Positions 6,853 through 14,835 of a stretch of 42,057 bases of DNA are shown here, piece by piece; positions within the stretch are counted from its first letter, which is position 1; each line of letters opens with the position of its first letter. This stretch comes from an uncultured Oscillibacter sp. (GTDB lineage: Bacteria > Bacillota > Clostridia > Oscillospirales > Oscillospiraceae), in the NCBI GenBank assembly GCA_950097265.1, contig CATNDJ010000015.1, forward strand, positions 1 through 42,057, written 5' to 3'. The position numbers and the translations under genes were made by a program. The notes under the pieces are model-generated. The model ran no database searches, was not told the origin of the DNA, and saw only the letters and a program-made list of their open reading frames with translations.

Positions 6853-8091
6853 ATGAGTGAATTGAAAGGCGCCTGCATTTTTGGCCAGTCCGGAGGCCCC
6901 ACTTCCGTCATCAATGCCAGTGCTTACGGAGTCATCCGCACCGCGCTGGAAAATCCCAATATCACCCGCGTCCTGGGTGCGGAACACGGCATCAAGGGCG
7001 TGCTGAACGACCGGCTGTTCGACATGGGCCAGGAAGACCCCGCCGAGCTGGAGCTGCTGAAATACACTCCGTCCTCCGCACTGGGCTCCTGCCGCTACAA
7101 GATGAAAGACCCAGACGTGGACGACACGGACTATAAGCGCATTCTGGAAATCTTCAAAAAGTACGACGTCCGCTACTTCTTCTACAACGGCGGAAACGAC
7201 TCTATGGACACCTGCAACAAAATCAGCAAATACATGCAGAAGGTTGGCTATGAGTGCCGGGTCATGGGCGTACCCAAAACCATCGACAACGACCTCTTCG
7301 GGACCGACCACTGCCCCGGCTTCGCCTCCGCCGCCAAGTATATCGCGACGAGCTGCATGGAGGTCTATCAGGACGCCCGGGTCTATGACACCGGCATGGT
7401 CTGCATCATTGAAATCATGGGCCGCCACGCGGGCTGGCTGGCTGGAGCCGCCGCCCTGGCCACCGCTTACGGCGCGGGCCCCGACCTGGTCTATCTCCCC
7501 GAAGTGGATTTCGACATGGACCAATTCCTGGCCGATGTGGACCGTATCTACAAGGAAAAGGGCAACTGCATGGTAGCCGTCTCCGAGGGCATCCACTACG
7601 CCGACGGCTCCTTCGTCTCCGAGGCGAAAACCTCCGCCACCGACGGCTTCGGTCACGCGCAGCTGGGCGGCCTGGCCGCCATGCTGGCCGACGCCGTGAA
7701 GCAGAAGACCGGCGCCAAGGTCCGGGGCATTGAGCTGAGCCTGCTCCAGCGCTGCGGTGCGCACCTGGCCTCCGAGACCGATATCGAGGAGTCCTTCATG
7801 TCCGGTAAGGCCGCCGTGGAAAATGCCGTGGCGGGCATTACCGATAAAATGGTGGGCTTTGAGCGGAGCTACGAAAACGGTCAGTATGTCTGCAAGACAA
7901 AACTGCTGGGTCTCACCGACGTGGCCAACACGGAGAAAAAGGTACCCCTGGAGTGGATCAACGCCGCCCACAACGGTGTGGAAAAGCCCTTTATCGACTA
8001 TGTGCTGCCCCTTGTTCAGGGCGAGCCCAAGCTGCCCAAACAGGATTCCCTGCCCCGGTTTGCCAAGCTGAAGAAGGTGCTGGCGAAATAA
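6853..8091 (+). CDS. pfp: Pyrophosphate-dependent 6-phosphofructokinase
   Basis: 412 aa of the PfkA superfamily. The N-terminal loop GQSGGPTSVINAS is followed by GGNDSMDT (residues 113-120) and GVPKTIDNDLFGTDH (139-153). In the family, Asp in place of Gly at the fourth position of GGDG(S) (here D116) and Lys in place of Gly in PKTIDND (here K142) mark use of pyrophosphate rather than ATP; D145 and D147 belong to the catalytic TIDND. It phosphorylates fructose 6-phosphate reversibly, saving ATP in fermentation. Two later motifs fit: MGRHAGW and the C-terminal RGIELSLLQR. The start at 6853 follows GAGGAGG; an in-frame ATG 36 codons earlier lies within the promoter. Product assignment is strong; PPi use is inferred from the two residues. 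Confidence 0.92.
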   Translation: MSELKGACIFGQSGGPTSVINASAYGVIRTALENPNITRVLGAEHGIKGVLNDRLFDMGQEDPAELELLKYTPSSALGSCRYKMKDPDVDDTDYKRILEIFKKYDVRYFFYNGGNDSMDTCNKISKYMQKVGYECRVMGVPKTIDNDLFGTDHCPGFASAAKYIATSCMEVYQDARVYDTGMVCIIEIMGRHAGWLAGAAALATAYGAGPDLVYLPEVDFDMDQFLADVDRIYKEKGNCMVAVSEGIHYADGSFVSEAKTSATDGFGHAQLGGLAAMLADAVKQKTGAKVRGIELSLLQRCGAHLASETDIEESFMSGKAAVENAVAGITDKMVGFERSYENGQYVCKTKLLGLTDVANTEKKVPLEWINAAHNGVEKPFIDYVLPLVQGEPKLPKQDSLPRFAKLKKVLAK

Positions 8092-8104
8092 CGTTTCTGC
8101 TGAA

Positions 8105-8132
8105 AGCGCCCCGCTCATATGAGCGGGGCGCT
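8105..8132. terminator. Bidirectional terminator between pfp and the sigma-factor partner gene
   Basis: A perfect 12-base stem, AGCGCCCCGCTC / GAGCGGGGCGCT, with a four-base ATAT loop lies midway between two convergent genes. It is followed by TTTT on the plus strand. Confidence 0.85.
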
Positions 8133-8140
8133 CTTTTCGT

Positions 8141-9193
8141 CTATTTCTCAATGCCGGACCAGGCCAGAAGCCATTGGCCCTCCTGCCGGATCAGTTCCAT
8201 AGTTAAATAGTTATAACTCTCTCCTTCTTCCTGATTCAGCCGGTGCTTGACGGAGACCGTGGCGGAAGACGGGTCCTGATCGTCGTCCGGCGCGTAGTCC
8301 ACGGAGGCCACGGATAGATGCTCCCAGACGTCTTCGCCGTAAGCGTACGGGTCTGCCCCCTCCGCCAACAGATCGGAGATGCCGGAGAGATCATTGGACA
8401 GAAGCGCCGGAAACAGGCGGTCCGCCGCCTCATAGAGGGAGCGCATCCACTCGGGGACGATCTCGCTTCGGGAGACCACCCGGAAGCTGGAAACCATGTC
8501 ACGGAACCGCGCGCCCATTCCCTCCTCCGCCTCCAGGAAGTAACGTGCAGAGAGAACGAAGGTCCCTCCCTGTCCGTCTTCCACAAACCAGAGCTCCGCC
8601 TGCTCGGAATCCCAATCTGTGCCCGCGCTGGCGCGAAGATAAAGGCTGCCCGGCAGAGCGGCGGCCATTTCTTCCGTGGTCACCCCCGCATACCGCTCCT
8701 TAAGAGCGTTCTCCGCGTCCGCCCGGGCCGCATCGGGAGCCAAGCTGGGCAAGTGAAGAATATCCAGTCCCAGCTCCGGAAAATTTTCCGGTAAAGAGTT
8801 GATATTCCTAATGCTGTAAAGCCCATTTTCTTCACGGACTGAAAACTGCTCTTCATTGACATAAATAAGGAAATCCACCGCTTCCTCCTGGGGCTGAGAG
8901 GAAAAACTCAGCAGACGCAAGGTCCCGATCTCTCTTCCCCTCTCCGGCAGGACAAGCCGGGCGACATCAGGGTCCGGCTTCTGCGGGTCCTGAAGCTCCG
9001 GCGTCACGCCGGAAACGCCGGGCGGTATTGTCCGCAGTGAAAATACATAGCCTGCCGTTAGCGCCAGCGCCAGGCAGGCTGCGGCGGCCAGGCTGTACCC
9101 GGGCCGGCGGCTCCGACTCTTCCGTTCGCTGCGGGCCACCAGCTTCGGGTCCGCCCCGCCGATGGCGAGGAACAGCCGCTCCTGATCCTTCAC
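8141..9193 (-). CDS. Membrane-anchored putative anti-sigma factor
   Basis: 350 aa from a GTG that overlaps the sigma-factor stop (GTGA junction) with AGGAGGG just upstream. The layout is a cytoplasmic segment of about 30 residues rich in Arg/Lys/Ser, one membrane segment (about residues 33-52, YSLAAAACLALALTAGYVF), and a large outside domain with no motif I recognise. Position and topology (short inner part, single membrane span, sensor outside) are those of an anti-sigma factor that holds its ECF partner at the membrane. The inner part lacks the HxxxCxxC zinc anti-sigma signature, so regulation rather than direct homology is the basis. The frame remains open 80 codons upstream inside the sigma gene, but that part is antisense-like and has no start signal. 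Confidence 0.62.
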   Translation of the reverse strand: MKDQERLFLAIGGADPKLVARSERKSRSRRPGYSLAAAACLALALTAGYVFSLRTIPPGVSGVTPELQDPQKPDPDVARLVLPERGREIGTLRLLSFSSQPQEEAVDFLIYVNEEQFSVREENGLYSIRNINSLPENFPELGLDILHLPSLAPDAARADAENALKERYAGVTTEEMAAALPGSLYLRASAGTDWDSEQAELWFVEDGQGGTFVLSARYFLEAEEGMGARFRDMVSSFRVVSRSEIVPEWMRSLYEAADRLFPALLSNDLSGISDLLAEGADPYAYGEDVWEHLSVASVDYAPDDDQDPSSATVSVKHRLNQEEGESYNYLTMELIRQEGQWLLAWSGIEK

Positions 9194-9744
9194 AGCAAGC
9201 CCTCCTTTTCTAAATACAGCCGCAGCTTCTCCCGGCTTCGAAACAGGCTGGTCCGCACGGTGGTTTCCCGCATTCCATAGCGTTTGGCAATATCCGCCAT
9301 AGGCTCTGTAAACCAGTAGCGCCTGAGGAACACTCCGCACTCCCGCTCCGGCAGAGCGCGGAGAAAGCGGTTTACCGCCGCTTCCAGCTCCACCGTTTCC
9401 AGAGCCTGTAGGGTATCGGCCGGCGAAACGCATTCCGCCAGCTCGTCCAGGACCAGGAGCAGTTCTCCCCCGCCCCGTTTCTCCGTGCGGTTAGTCCGCC
9501 AGCGGTCAAAGGCAACATTCCGCGTGATCTTCCCCAAATACTGAGCCAGCCGGTTTGGCCGGTCCTCCGGCATGGCGTTCCACGCTTTGAGCCAAGTGTC
9601 GTTGACGCATTCCTCTGCGTCCCGGCGATCCGGCAAAATGTTCCGGGCAATGCTCCGGCAGTAGCCGCCATATTTTTCTCCGGTCTGCCGTATGGCCTCC
9701 GGATTTCGGGACCAATACAGGTCTATAATGGCGCAGTCTTCCAT
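9190..9744 (-). CDS. ECF-family RNA polymerase sigma factor
   Basis: 184 aa. The sigma-2 region carries DRRDAEECVNDTWLKAWNA and YLGKITRNVAFDRWR (core binding and -10 recognition). A linker is followed by the sigma-4 helix-turn-helix ADIAKRYGMRETTVRTSLFRSREKL. No sigma-1.1 or sigma-3 region is present, which defines the ECF class. The start has a GAGAGGGGAG ribosome site. It is followed at once by the membrane partner with a 4-base overlap, the usual sigma/anti-sigma pair. An ECF-like promoter (GGGAAC, 16 bases, CGTC) just upstream suggests autoregulation. The signal and target genes are unknown. Confidence 0.9.
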   Translation of the reverse strand: MEDCAIIDLYWSRNPEAIRQTGEKYGGYCRSIARNILPDRRDAEECVNDTWLKAWNAMPEDRPNRLAQYLGKITRNVAFDRWRTNRTEKRGGGELLLVLDELAECVSPADTLQALETVELEAAVNRFLRALPERECGVFLRRYWFTEPMADIAKRYGMRETTVRTSLFRSREKLRLYLEKEGLL

Positions 9745-9788
9745 ATTCTCTCCCCTCTCCGTTTCCTAAAAGAGCCCTCACTACTATA

Positions 9789-9814
9789 GACGGAAAAAAC
9801 CGGCGGGCGTTCCC
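9789..9814 (-). promoter_or_regulatory. Putative autoregulated ECF promoter
   Basis: On the minus strand GGGAAC (9809-9814) and CGTC (9789-9792) are 16 bases apart, about 45 bases upstream of the sigma-factor start. An AAC-type -35 and a CGT-type -10 at this distance are the general hallmark of ECF promoters, and no sigma-A promoter is visible here. Confidence 0.45.
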
Positions 9815-9832
9815 GGCAATCGTTTCTTTGTG

Positions 9833-9859
9833 AAAAACCGTCCGCCAACAGGCGGACGG
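9833..9859 (-). terminator. Terminator of coaX
   Basis: On the minus strand, CCGTCCGCC, a TGTT loop and GGCGGACGG are followed by TTTTT. It lies about 60 bases after the coaX stop and insulates the sigma-factor unit. Confidence 0.85.
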
Positions 9860-9921
9860 TCAAAGCCTCCCATAAGGGTATGGGGTATGGAAATTGCGCT
9901 GTTGTAATATCCGCCATGCCG

Positions 9922-10692
9922 TCAGCGGTTTTTCTGGTAAATGGTCCACAGCCCGTCCATCAAAAGGAACTTGTCGTAGATAATCCGGTTTCGACAGTAG
10001 CGCACGATTACCGGAGCATTTCCCCCGGTGGCTACGACGCTGGCTTCCCGGCCCGGGAACTCTCCCCGGATGCGGTCAATGATGCCGTCCAGCATTCCTG
10101 CGGTGCCGTATACGATGCCGGAGCGCATGCAGTCTTCAGTATTCTTTCCGATGAGAGACTTGGGATGTTGCAGGGAGATATCGGGAAGCTGGGCCGCCCG
10201 GCGGCTCAGGGCTTCCAGGGAGACGTTGACCCCCGGCAGCAGCAGCCCGCCCTCATATGTCCGGCCCTCGGAGATGACCCCGATGGTGGTGGCCGTTCCC
10301 ATGTCGATGGTAATGATGGGAGGCGTGAACTTCTCCAGCGCCGCCACGGCGTCCGCCACAATATCCGCTCCTACCTGGGTCTGCACGGTCAATCGGATAT
10401 TCAGCCCGGTCTTCACCCCAGGCCCCACCACCATGGGGGGCTTGCCCAGGAGACGGGTCAGGGCCTTTTCCATCATGAAGTTCAGCGGCGGCACCACGCT
10501 GCACAGAATGGCCCCGGTGACGTCTTTGTAGCTGAAATGATAAAGGGTAAAGAGGTTCATCAGGTCGATGCTGATCTGGTCGGCGGTTTTGCGGCTGTCC
10601 GTGTCCAGGGAGGCCAGAAAACGCAGGGTTTTGTCCTTATCGAAAAGTCCTACGGAGGTGTTGGAGTTGCCCACGTCGATGGCAAGCAGCAT
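9922..10692 (-). CDS. coaX: Type III pantothenate kinase
   Basis: 256 aa. It phosphorylates pantothenate, the first step of coenzyme A synthesis. The ASKHA-fold motifs are visible: LAIDVGNSNTSVGLF at the N-terminus (phosphate 1), the DSRKTADQI segment, and PPIITIDMGTATTIGVI (phosphate 2/adenosine region) with GGLLLPGV following. Type III enzymes need a monovalent cation and are insensitive to CoA feedback, unlike CoaA. The start at 10692 is set by AAAGGAG eight bases upstream; a start 17 codons earlier lacks a site. It is a single-gene unit, divergent from ogt. Confidence 0.94.
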   Translation of the reverse strand: MLLAIDVGNSNTSVGLFDKDKTLRFLASLDTDSRKTADQISIDLMNLFTLYHFSYKDVTGAILCSVVPPLNFMMEKALTRLLGKPPMVVGPGVKTGLNIRLTVQTQVGADIVADAVAALEKFTPPIITIDMGTATTIGVISEGRTYEGGLLLPGVNVSLEALSRRAAQLPDISLQHPKSLIGKNTEDCMRSGIVYGTAGMLDGIIDRIRGEFPGREASVVATGGNAPVIVRYCRNRIIYDKFLLMDGLWTIYQKNR

Positions 10693-10796
10693 GGAGGTCG
10701 CTCCTTTCGTTTCAGGTTGATTTCTATGTTTATATAGTAGCACGAGCCGGGCCGTCTTGCAAGGCCGGATGAAAGCGGTCAGATAAATAAAAGGAC

Positions 10797-10825
10797 TTGA
10801 AATAATACATTTGTTCTGGTATAAT
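10797..10825 (+). promoter_or_regulatory. Sigma-A promoter for ogt
   Basis: TTGAAA (10797-10802), 17 bases, TATAAT (10820-10825): a near-perfect consensus. The leader is short (about 25 bases) and carries AAGGAGG before the start codon. Confidence 0.8.
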
Positions 10826-10854
10826 CAGAGCATCCGACAAAGGAGGCATGGCGT

Positions 10855-11385
10855 ATGACGTATCTGACGAAGCTGCCCTCCCCCCTGGGCCCGCTCTTCC
10901 TGGCCTCCGACGGAGAGGCGGTCACCGGTCTCTGGCTGGAGGGTCAGAAGTATTTTGCCGCCGGGCTGGAGCCGGAGGCGGAAGAGCGGCCGGACCTTCC
11001 GGCTTTTCGCCGGGCGGCGGCCTGGCTGGACGCCTATTTTGAAAAGCAGGACCTCCCTCCCCTGCCGCCCCTGGCTCCCAAGGGCAGCGCGTTCCGGCAG
11101 AGTGTGTGGGAGCTGCTGCTGGAAATCCCCTATGGGCAGACCTCTACTTATGGAACCCTGACGGAAAAGCTGAAAGCTTCCGGCGTTCCCGCCGCCCCTC
11201 AGGCGGTGGGCGGCGCGGTGGGGCACAATCCCATCTCCATCCTCATCCCCTGCCACCGGGTGGTGGGAGCAGATGGAAGCTTAACGGGTTATGCCGGAGG
11301 CATTGAGAAGAAGCGCTTTCTTCTGGAACTGGAGGGTGCGGATCTGTCGGGGCTGTACGTGCCGAAGAAAGGGACGGCGCTTTGA
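10855..11385 (+). CDS. ogt: Methylated-DNA-protein-cysteine methyltransferase
   Basis: 176 aa. It repairs O6-methylguanine by moving the alkyl group to its own Cys in a one-time reaction. The acceptor is C133 in ILIPCHRVVGADGSLTGYAG; the helix-turn-helix with YGQTSTYG and the HNPISI segment precede it. A short N-terminal domain (SPLGPLFLASDGEAVTGLWL) is of the Ogt/MGMT type. There is no AdaA zinc domain, so this is a plain repair enzyme and not the Ada regulator. The start at 10855 has AGGAGG eight bases upstream, and the gene has its own strong promoter and terminator. Confidence 0.94.
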   Translation: MTYLTKLPSPLGPLFLASDGEAVTGLWLEGQKYFAAGLEPEAEERPDLPAFRRAAAWLDAYFEKQDLPPLPPLAPKGSAFRQSVWELLLEIPYGQTSTYGTLTEKLKASGVPAAPQAVGGAVGHNPISILIPCHRVVGADGSLTGYAGGIEKKRFLLELEGADLSGLYVPKKGTAL

Positions 11386-11406
11386 AAACGTAAAAAACGT
11401 CAGCAT

Positions 11407-11444
11407 AAAAAGGCGGGCACTGGTGATCCAATGCCCGCCTTTTT
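11407..11444. terminator. Bidirectional terminator between ogt and spoIVA
   Basis: AAAAAGGCGGGCA and TGCCCGCCTTTTT form a perfect 13-base stem around a 12-base loop, placed between convergent stops. Confidence 0.9.
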
Positions 11445-11449
11445 ATAAC

Positions 11450-12925
11450 TTACAGAATGATGCAGATCAGCCCGCCGCTGCCCTCGTTGATGATGCGGGT
11501 CAGGGTCTCCTGGAGCTTCTTCCGGGCGTCCTCCGGCATCCGCTTCAGCTTACCCTGGAGGTCGTCGCTGACCAGCTCGTGGAAGCTCCGGCCGAAGATG
11601 TTGGACTGCCAGATTTTGCTGGTGTCCCCCTCGAATTCCTGAAGGAGGTAGTTCACCATGTCCTCCGACTGCTTCTCATTTCCCACAATGGGCGAGACCG
11701 CAGTTTCGATATCCGCCCGGATCATGTGGATACTGGGGGCGCTGGCCTTCAGCTTCACGCCGTAGCGTCCTCCCTGCTTCATGATTTCCGGTTCTTCCAG
11801 CTTCAGCTCGTCGATGCTGGGCACCACGATGCCATAGCCCGTCTCCTTCACGTCCCGCAGGGCTCCGGCCACCTTGTCATACTCTGCCTTTACCGCCGCC
11901 AGGCGGGTCAGCAAGCTCATCAGGTCCCCGTCGTCCCCCACCTCGAAGCCGGACTGCTCCGACAGGGTGTGATAGAACAGCTCCCGGGGCAGGCCGAGGC
12001 TGGCCGCCGCAACGCCGGTGCCCAGGTCAATGGTGGTGATTTTGGCCTCGCTGATATTCTCGCAGCTCCCCAGGGCGGCGATCACGCCTTCCACCTCCCG
12101 GATGTGCTGAAGCTGAGAGGTACCCTGTCGTACGGCTTCGTAGAGGCTGGCCTTGATGGGGTGTTCCGTGGGCAGGGCGTCCACCCAGGGGGGCAGGAAC
12201 AGATCCAGCTCCTGCATGGGGAACTCGTAGAGGACCGCCCGCAGGATGTCCGCCACGTCCTCCTCCCCCAAATCCAGGCAGTTCACCGGGACGCAGTTCA
12301 CCTCATAGCGGGAGGCGATGTCCCGGGCGATGGCCTCTGCCCGGTCGGACTTGGGGTCCACGGAGTTCAGCAGGACAATGAAGGGCTTTCCCAATTCCTG
12401 GAGCTCCCGGACCACCCGCTCTTCCGCCTCCAGGTAATCCTCCCGGGGAATATCGGCCACGGTGCCGTCGGTGGTGACGACAATTCCGATGGTGGAGTGC
12501 TCCGAGATCACTTTCCGGGTGCCGATTTCCGCCGCCTCGGTCATGGGGATCTCATGGTCGTACCAGGGCGTGGTCACCATCCGTGGCGCGTCGTCCTCAA
12601 ACTGGCCGATGGCTCCCCGGACCATGTAGCCCACGCAGTCGATGAGCCGCACGGAGAAGGACGCGCCGCCCTCCAGCTGAACCTGGGCCGCCTCCTCCGG
12701 GACGAACTTGGGCTCCGCCGTCATGATGGTCCGGCCGGAGCCGCTCTGGGGCAGCTCATCCCGGGCCCGCTCCTTGCGGTATACATTTTCAATGTTGGGA
12801 ATCACCTGGGTTTCCATGAAGCGCTTGATGAAAGTGGATTTGCCGGTCCGCACCGGACCCACCACGCCGATGTAGATATCCCCCGCCGTGCGGGTGGCGA
12901 TATTCTGATAAATGGTCGTATTCAT
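11450..12925 (-). CDS. spoIVA: Stage IV sporulation protein A (coat basement ATPase)
   Basis: 491 aa, the same size as B. subtilis SpoIVA (492). An N-terminal TRAFAC-type ATPase carries Walker A VVGPVRTGKSTFIKR near residue 21 and the SpoIVA-typical DCVGYMV and TTDGTVADIPREDY segments. A long middle domain and a conserved C-terminus follow, ending GGLICIIL. The protein polymerises on the outer forespore membrane with ATP hydrolysis, forms the coat base, and is anchored by SpoVM. The start at 12925 (MNTTIYQNIATRTAGDIYIG) matches the family; upstream in-frame codons have no ribosome site. A sigma-E-like promoter lies just upstream. Partners SipL and SpoVM are encoded about 4 kb away. Confidence 0.98.
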   Translation of the reverse strand: MNTTIYQNIATRTAGDIYIGVVGPVRTGKSTFIKRFMETQVIPNIENVYRKERARDELPQSGSGRTIMTAEPKFVPEEAAQVQLEGGASFSVRLIDCVGYMVRGAIGQFEDDAPRMVTTPWYDHEIPMTEAAEIGTRKVISEHSTIGIVVTTDGTVADIPREDYLEAEERVVRELQELGKPFIVLLNSVDPKSDRAEAIARDIASRYEVNCVPVNCLDLGEEDVADILRAVLYEFPMQELDLFLPPWVDALPTEHPIKASLYEAVRQGTSQLQHIREVEGVIAALGSCENISEAKITTIDLGTGVAAASLGLPRELFYHTLSEQSGFEVGDDGDLMSLLTRLAAVKAEYDKVAGALRDVKETGYGIVVPSIDELKLEEPEIMKQGGRYGVKLKASAPSIHMIRADIETAVSPIVGNEKQSEDMVNYLLQEFEGDTSKIWQSNIFGRSFHELVSDDLQGKLKRMPEDARKKLQETLTRIINEGSGGLICIIL

Positions 12926-12962
12926 AGCATCCCGTCCTTTTTCCGCTCCATATTCATGTTCC

Positions 12963-12992
12963 AATCTATGCCCGTCCGGCGGAAAGTATGAC
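12963..12992 (-). promoter_or_regulatory. spoIVA: Putative sigma-E promoter of spoIVA
   Basis: The minus strand reads GTCATACT, 14 bases, CATAGATT, close to the sigma-E pattern (GTCATATT and CATACAAT with 13-15 spacing). The start codon is about 38 bases downstream. The sipL-like gene has the same arrangement. Confidence 0.5.
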
Positions 12993-13065
12993 GGCCCGTC
13001 TTGTTTTGGAGAAAACGCACAAGGAAGTTTCCTTTCTTCCAGAGCTGATTTGGTCGAAATCATGC

Positions 13066-13094
13066 TTTACAGGATCTCTTTAATATGGTAAACT
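13066..13094 (+). promoter_or_regulatory. Probable sigma-A promoter for the amino acid transporter operon
   Basis: TTTACA (13066-13071), 17 bases, TAAACT (13089-13094). The leader then holds a small hairpin, GAACGG...CCGTTC (13109-13127), before GGAGG. No riboswitch was recognised. Confidence 0.45.
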
Positions 13095-13146
13095 GCTACC
13101 GTATTAAATGAACGGGACCACCCGTTCCAATTTGGAGGATGAAAGC

Positions 13147-14034
13147 ATGATGAAAAGCAAGAAGTTTTGGGCCCTTCTGCTGGCCCTTGCTATGGTCCTG
13201 AGCCTGGCCGCCTGCGGCGGCAACTCCGACAGCGGCGCGAAGGATACCCCGCCCGCGGATTCCGCCCCCGCCGGGACGGATGCTCCCGCCAAAGGCGGCG
13301 ATCAGCAGGACAGCGACCTGGCCTATGTTCAGGGCAAGGGCACCCTGGTGGTGGGCATGACGGACTTCGCTCCCATGGATTACCGGGATGCCGGCGGTAA
13401 TTGGATCGGCTTTGACGCCGACATGGCTTCCGCCTTTGCCGAGAGCCTGGGCGTCAAGGTGGAGTTCCAGGAGATCACCTGGGATTACAAGGTCATGGAG
13501 CTGGACGCCAAAAGCATTGACTGCGTCTGGAACGGCATGACCCTGAACGACGAAGTAAAAGCGGCCATGGACACCGGAAACGCCTACTGCCTCAACGCCC
13601 AGGTTCTGGTGGTCCCCGCCGACAAGGCTGCGGACTTTGAAAACCTGACCAGCCTGGAGGGCCTGAACGTGGCCGTGGAATCCGGCTCCGCCGGCGAGGA
13701 CGCCGCCGAGGCCCTGGGCGCTACCACCACCGCCGTGGCGAAACAGGCCGACGCGCTGATGGAGGTTTCCGCCGGCACGGCCGACGCCGCCGTCATCGAC
13801 CTCTTGATGGCCGGAGCCATGATCGGAGAGGGAACCAACTACGCGAACCTTACTTATACGGTCAACCTGAACACCGCTCAGGGCCTGGAGTCCGAGGAGT
13901 ACGGCGTGGGCTTCCGCAAGGGGTCCGACCTGGTGGCCGCGTGGAACGACTTCTGGGCCGCCGCTATCGCCGACGGTTCCGTCCTTGAGACCGGCACCAC
14001 CTATGGCGTGCAGGAATCCCTGATTCTGGAGTAA
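13147..14034 (+). CDS. Amino acid ABC transporter, substrate-binding lipoprotein
   Basis: 295 aa. A lipoprotein signal peptide (KKFWALLLALAMVLSLAACGG) puts the lipidated Cys near residue 22, followed by an acidic Ser/Pro/Ala-rich linker. The domain is of solute-binding family 3: GTLVVGMTDFAPMDYRD, WIGFDADMASAFAESLGVK, then DCVWNGMTLNDEVKA. It captures a polar or charged amino acid outside the membrane and delivers it to the permease encoded next. The exact substrate cannot be read from sequence. The start at 13147 has GGAGG eight bases upstream, and a second ATG follows at once. A perfect hairpin behind the gene probably keeps its mRNA in excess of the rest of the operon. Confidence 0.92.
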   Translation: MMKSKKFWALLLALAMVLSLAACGGNSDSGAKDTPPADSAPAGTDAPAKGGDQQDSDLAYVQGKGTLVVGMTDFAPMDYRDAGGNWIGFDADMASAFAESLGVKVEFQEITWDYKVMELDAKSIDCVWNGMTLNDEVKAAMDTGNAYCLNAQVLVVPADKAADFENLTSLEGLNVAVESGSAGEDAAEALGATTTAVAKQADALMEVSAGTADAAVIDLLMAGAMIGEGTNYANLTYTVNLNTAQGLESEEYGVGFRKGSDLVAAWNDFWAAAIADGSVLETGTTYGVQESLILE

Positions 14035-14057
14035 TCTCCTTCCCCGCATTGATCCGC

Positions 14058-14086
14058 AAAGGCAGAGAGGTTCCCTCTCTGCCTTT
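14058..14086 (+). terminator. Intercistronic hairpin after the binding-protein gene
   Basis: AAAGGCAGAGAGG / CCTCTCTGCCTTT make a perfect 13-base stem with a three-base loop and no long T run. It may act as a partial terminator or mRNA 3'-end protector, the usual way to make binding protein exceed membrane components. Confidence 0.6.
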
Positions 14087-14129
14087 GGACGGTTTTCCTC
14101 CCCGAAATTTCCAATGAGAGGACGATTTG

Positions 14130-14819
14130 ATGATTTCCTTTTTTGCCTCCGCCGAATTTCAGACGGTCCTGTCTGCCCTGAATACCGGCTTTGTCAAGAC
14201 CCTTCAGCTCTTTTTTGTCACGCTGGTGGGAGCCGTCCCCTTGGGGCTGGTTATCTCTTTCGGCTCCATGAGCCGCATCCCTCCCCTGCGGTGGCTGACG
14301 AAAACCGTGGTCTGGATTGTTCGGGGCACGCCCCTGGTCCTTCAGATCATCGCGCTCTACTACGTGCCGGGGCTGAAGGGCTTCCATATCTGGAGCGGAG
14401 GGGAGTCCGGGCGGTTCACCGCCGTGGCGGTGGCCTTTGTCATCAACTACGCCTGCTATTTCTCGGAGATTTACCGGGGCGGCATCCAGGGCGTGCCCGT
14501 GGGGCAGCAGGAGGCCGGGCTGGTGCTGGGCATGACGAAGCGGCAGATTTTCTTCAAGGTCACGCTGCTGCAGATGATTAAGCGCATCGTCCCGCCCATG
14601 TCCAATGAAATCATTACCTTGGTCAAGGACACCTCCCTGGCCCGGGTCGTGGCCTTACAGGAGGTCATCTGGATGGGCGAGTCCTTCATGAAGGGCAACC
14701 AGGGTTATGCGGGACTGGTTTGGCCGCTGTTCTTTACGGCGGTGTACTATTTGGCATTCAGCGGTATCGCCACCATCCTTCTGGGGAAGCTGGAAAAGAA
14801 ACTGGAATATTTCCGTTGA
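14130..14819 (+). CDS. Amino acid ABC transporter, permease
   Basis: 229 aa, HisM/GlnP family (polar amino acid class). Several hydrophobic spans are visible: LQLFFVTLVGAVPLGLVISF, FTAVAVAFVINYACYFSEIY and the C-terminal FFTAVYYLAFSGIATILLG. The EAA loop that docks the ATPase is clear: GQQEAGLVLGMTKRQIFFKV. WIVRGTPLVLQI is a signature of amino acid permeases. The start is ATG 14130 with AGAGGA seven bases upstream; a TTG one codon earlier is possible. Only one permease is encoded, so a homodimer is expected. Confidence 0.93.
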   Translation: MISFFASAEFQTVLSALNTGFVKTLQLFFVTLVGAVPLGLVISFGSMSRIPPLRWLTKTVVWIVRGTPLVLQIIALYYVPGLKGFHIWSGGESGRFTAVAVAFVINYACYFSEIYRGGIQGVPVGQQEAGLVLGMTKRQIFFKVTLLQMIKRIVPPMSNEIITLVKDTSLARVVALQEVIWMGESFMKGNQGYAGLVWPLFFTAVYYLAFSGIATILLGKLEKKLEYFR

Positions 14820-14835
14820 GAGGAGACTGACGGCA

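Noticed and set aside
5633-8151. Long antisense frames opposite fba (plus) and pfp (minus)
   Set aside because: Both mirror strongly conserved enzymes in codon-biased GC-rich DNA and show no motif of their own.
9194-9433. Upstream extension of the anti-sigma-like protein by 80 residues
   Set aside because: The extension lies wholly inside the sigma-factor gene in another frame, while a GTG with AGGAGGG sits at the sigma stop.
11291-12991. A 566-codon plus-strand open frame opposite spoIVA
   Set aside because: It is the antisense shadow of a GC-rich conserved gene: it contains no recognisable domain, has odd His/Gly/Val-rich composition, and its first part runs through ogt in another frame.
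13095-13146. A riboswitch or T-box in the leader of the amino acid transporter operon
   Set aside because: Only one small hairpin fits in about 50 bases; none of the conserved elements of a known riboswitch or T-box is present.
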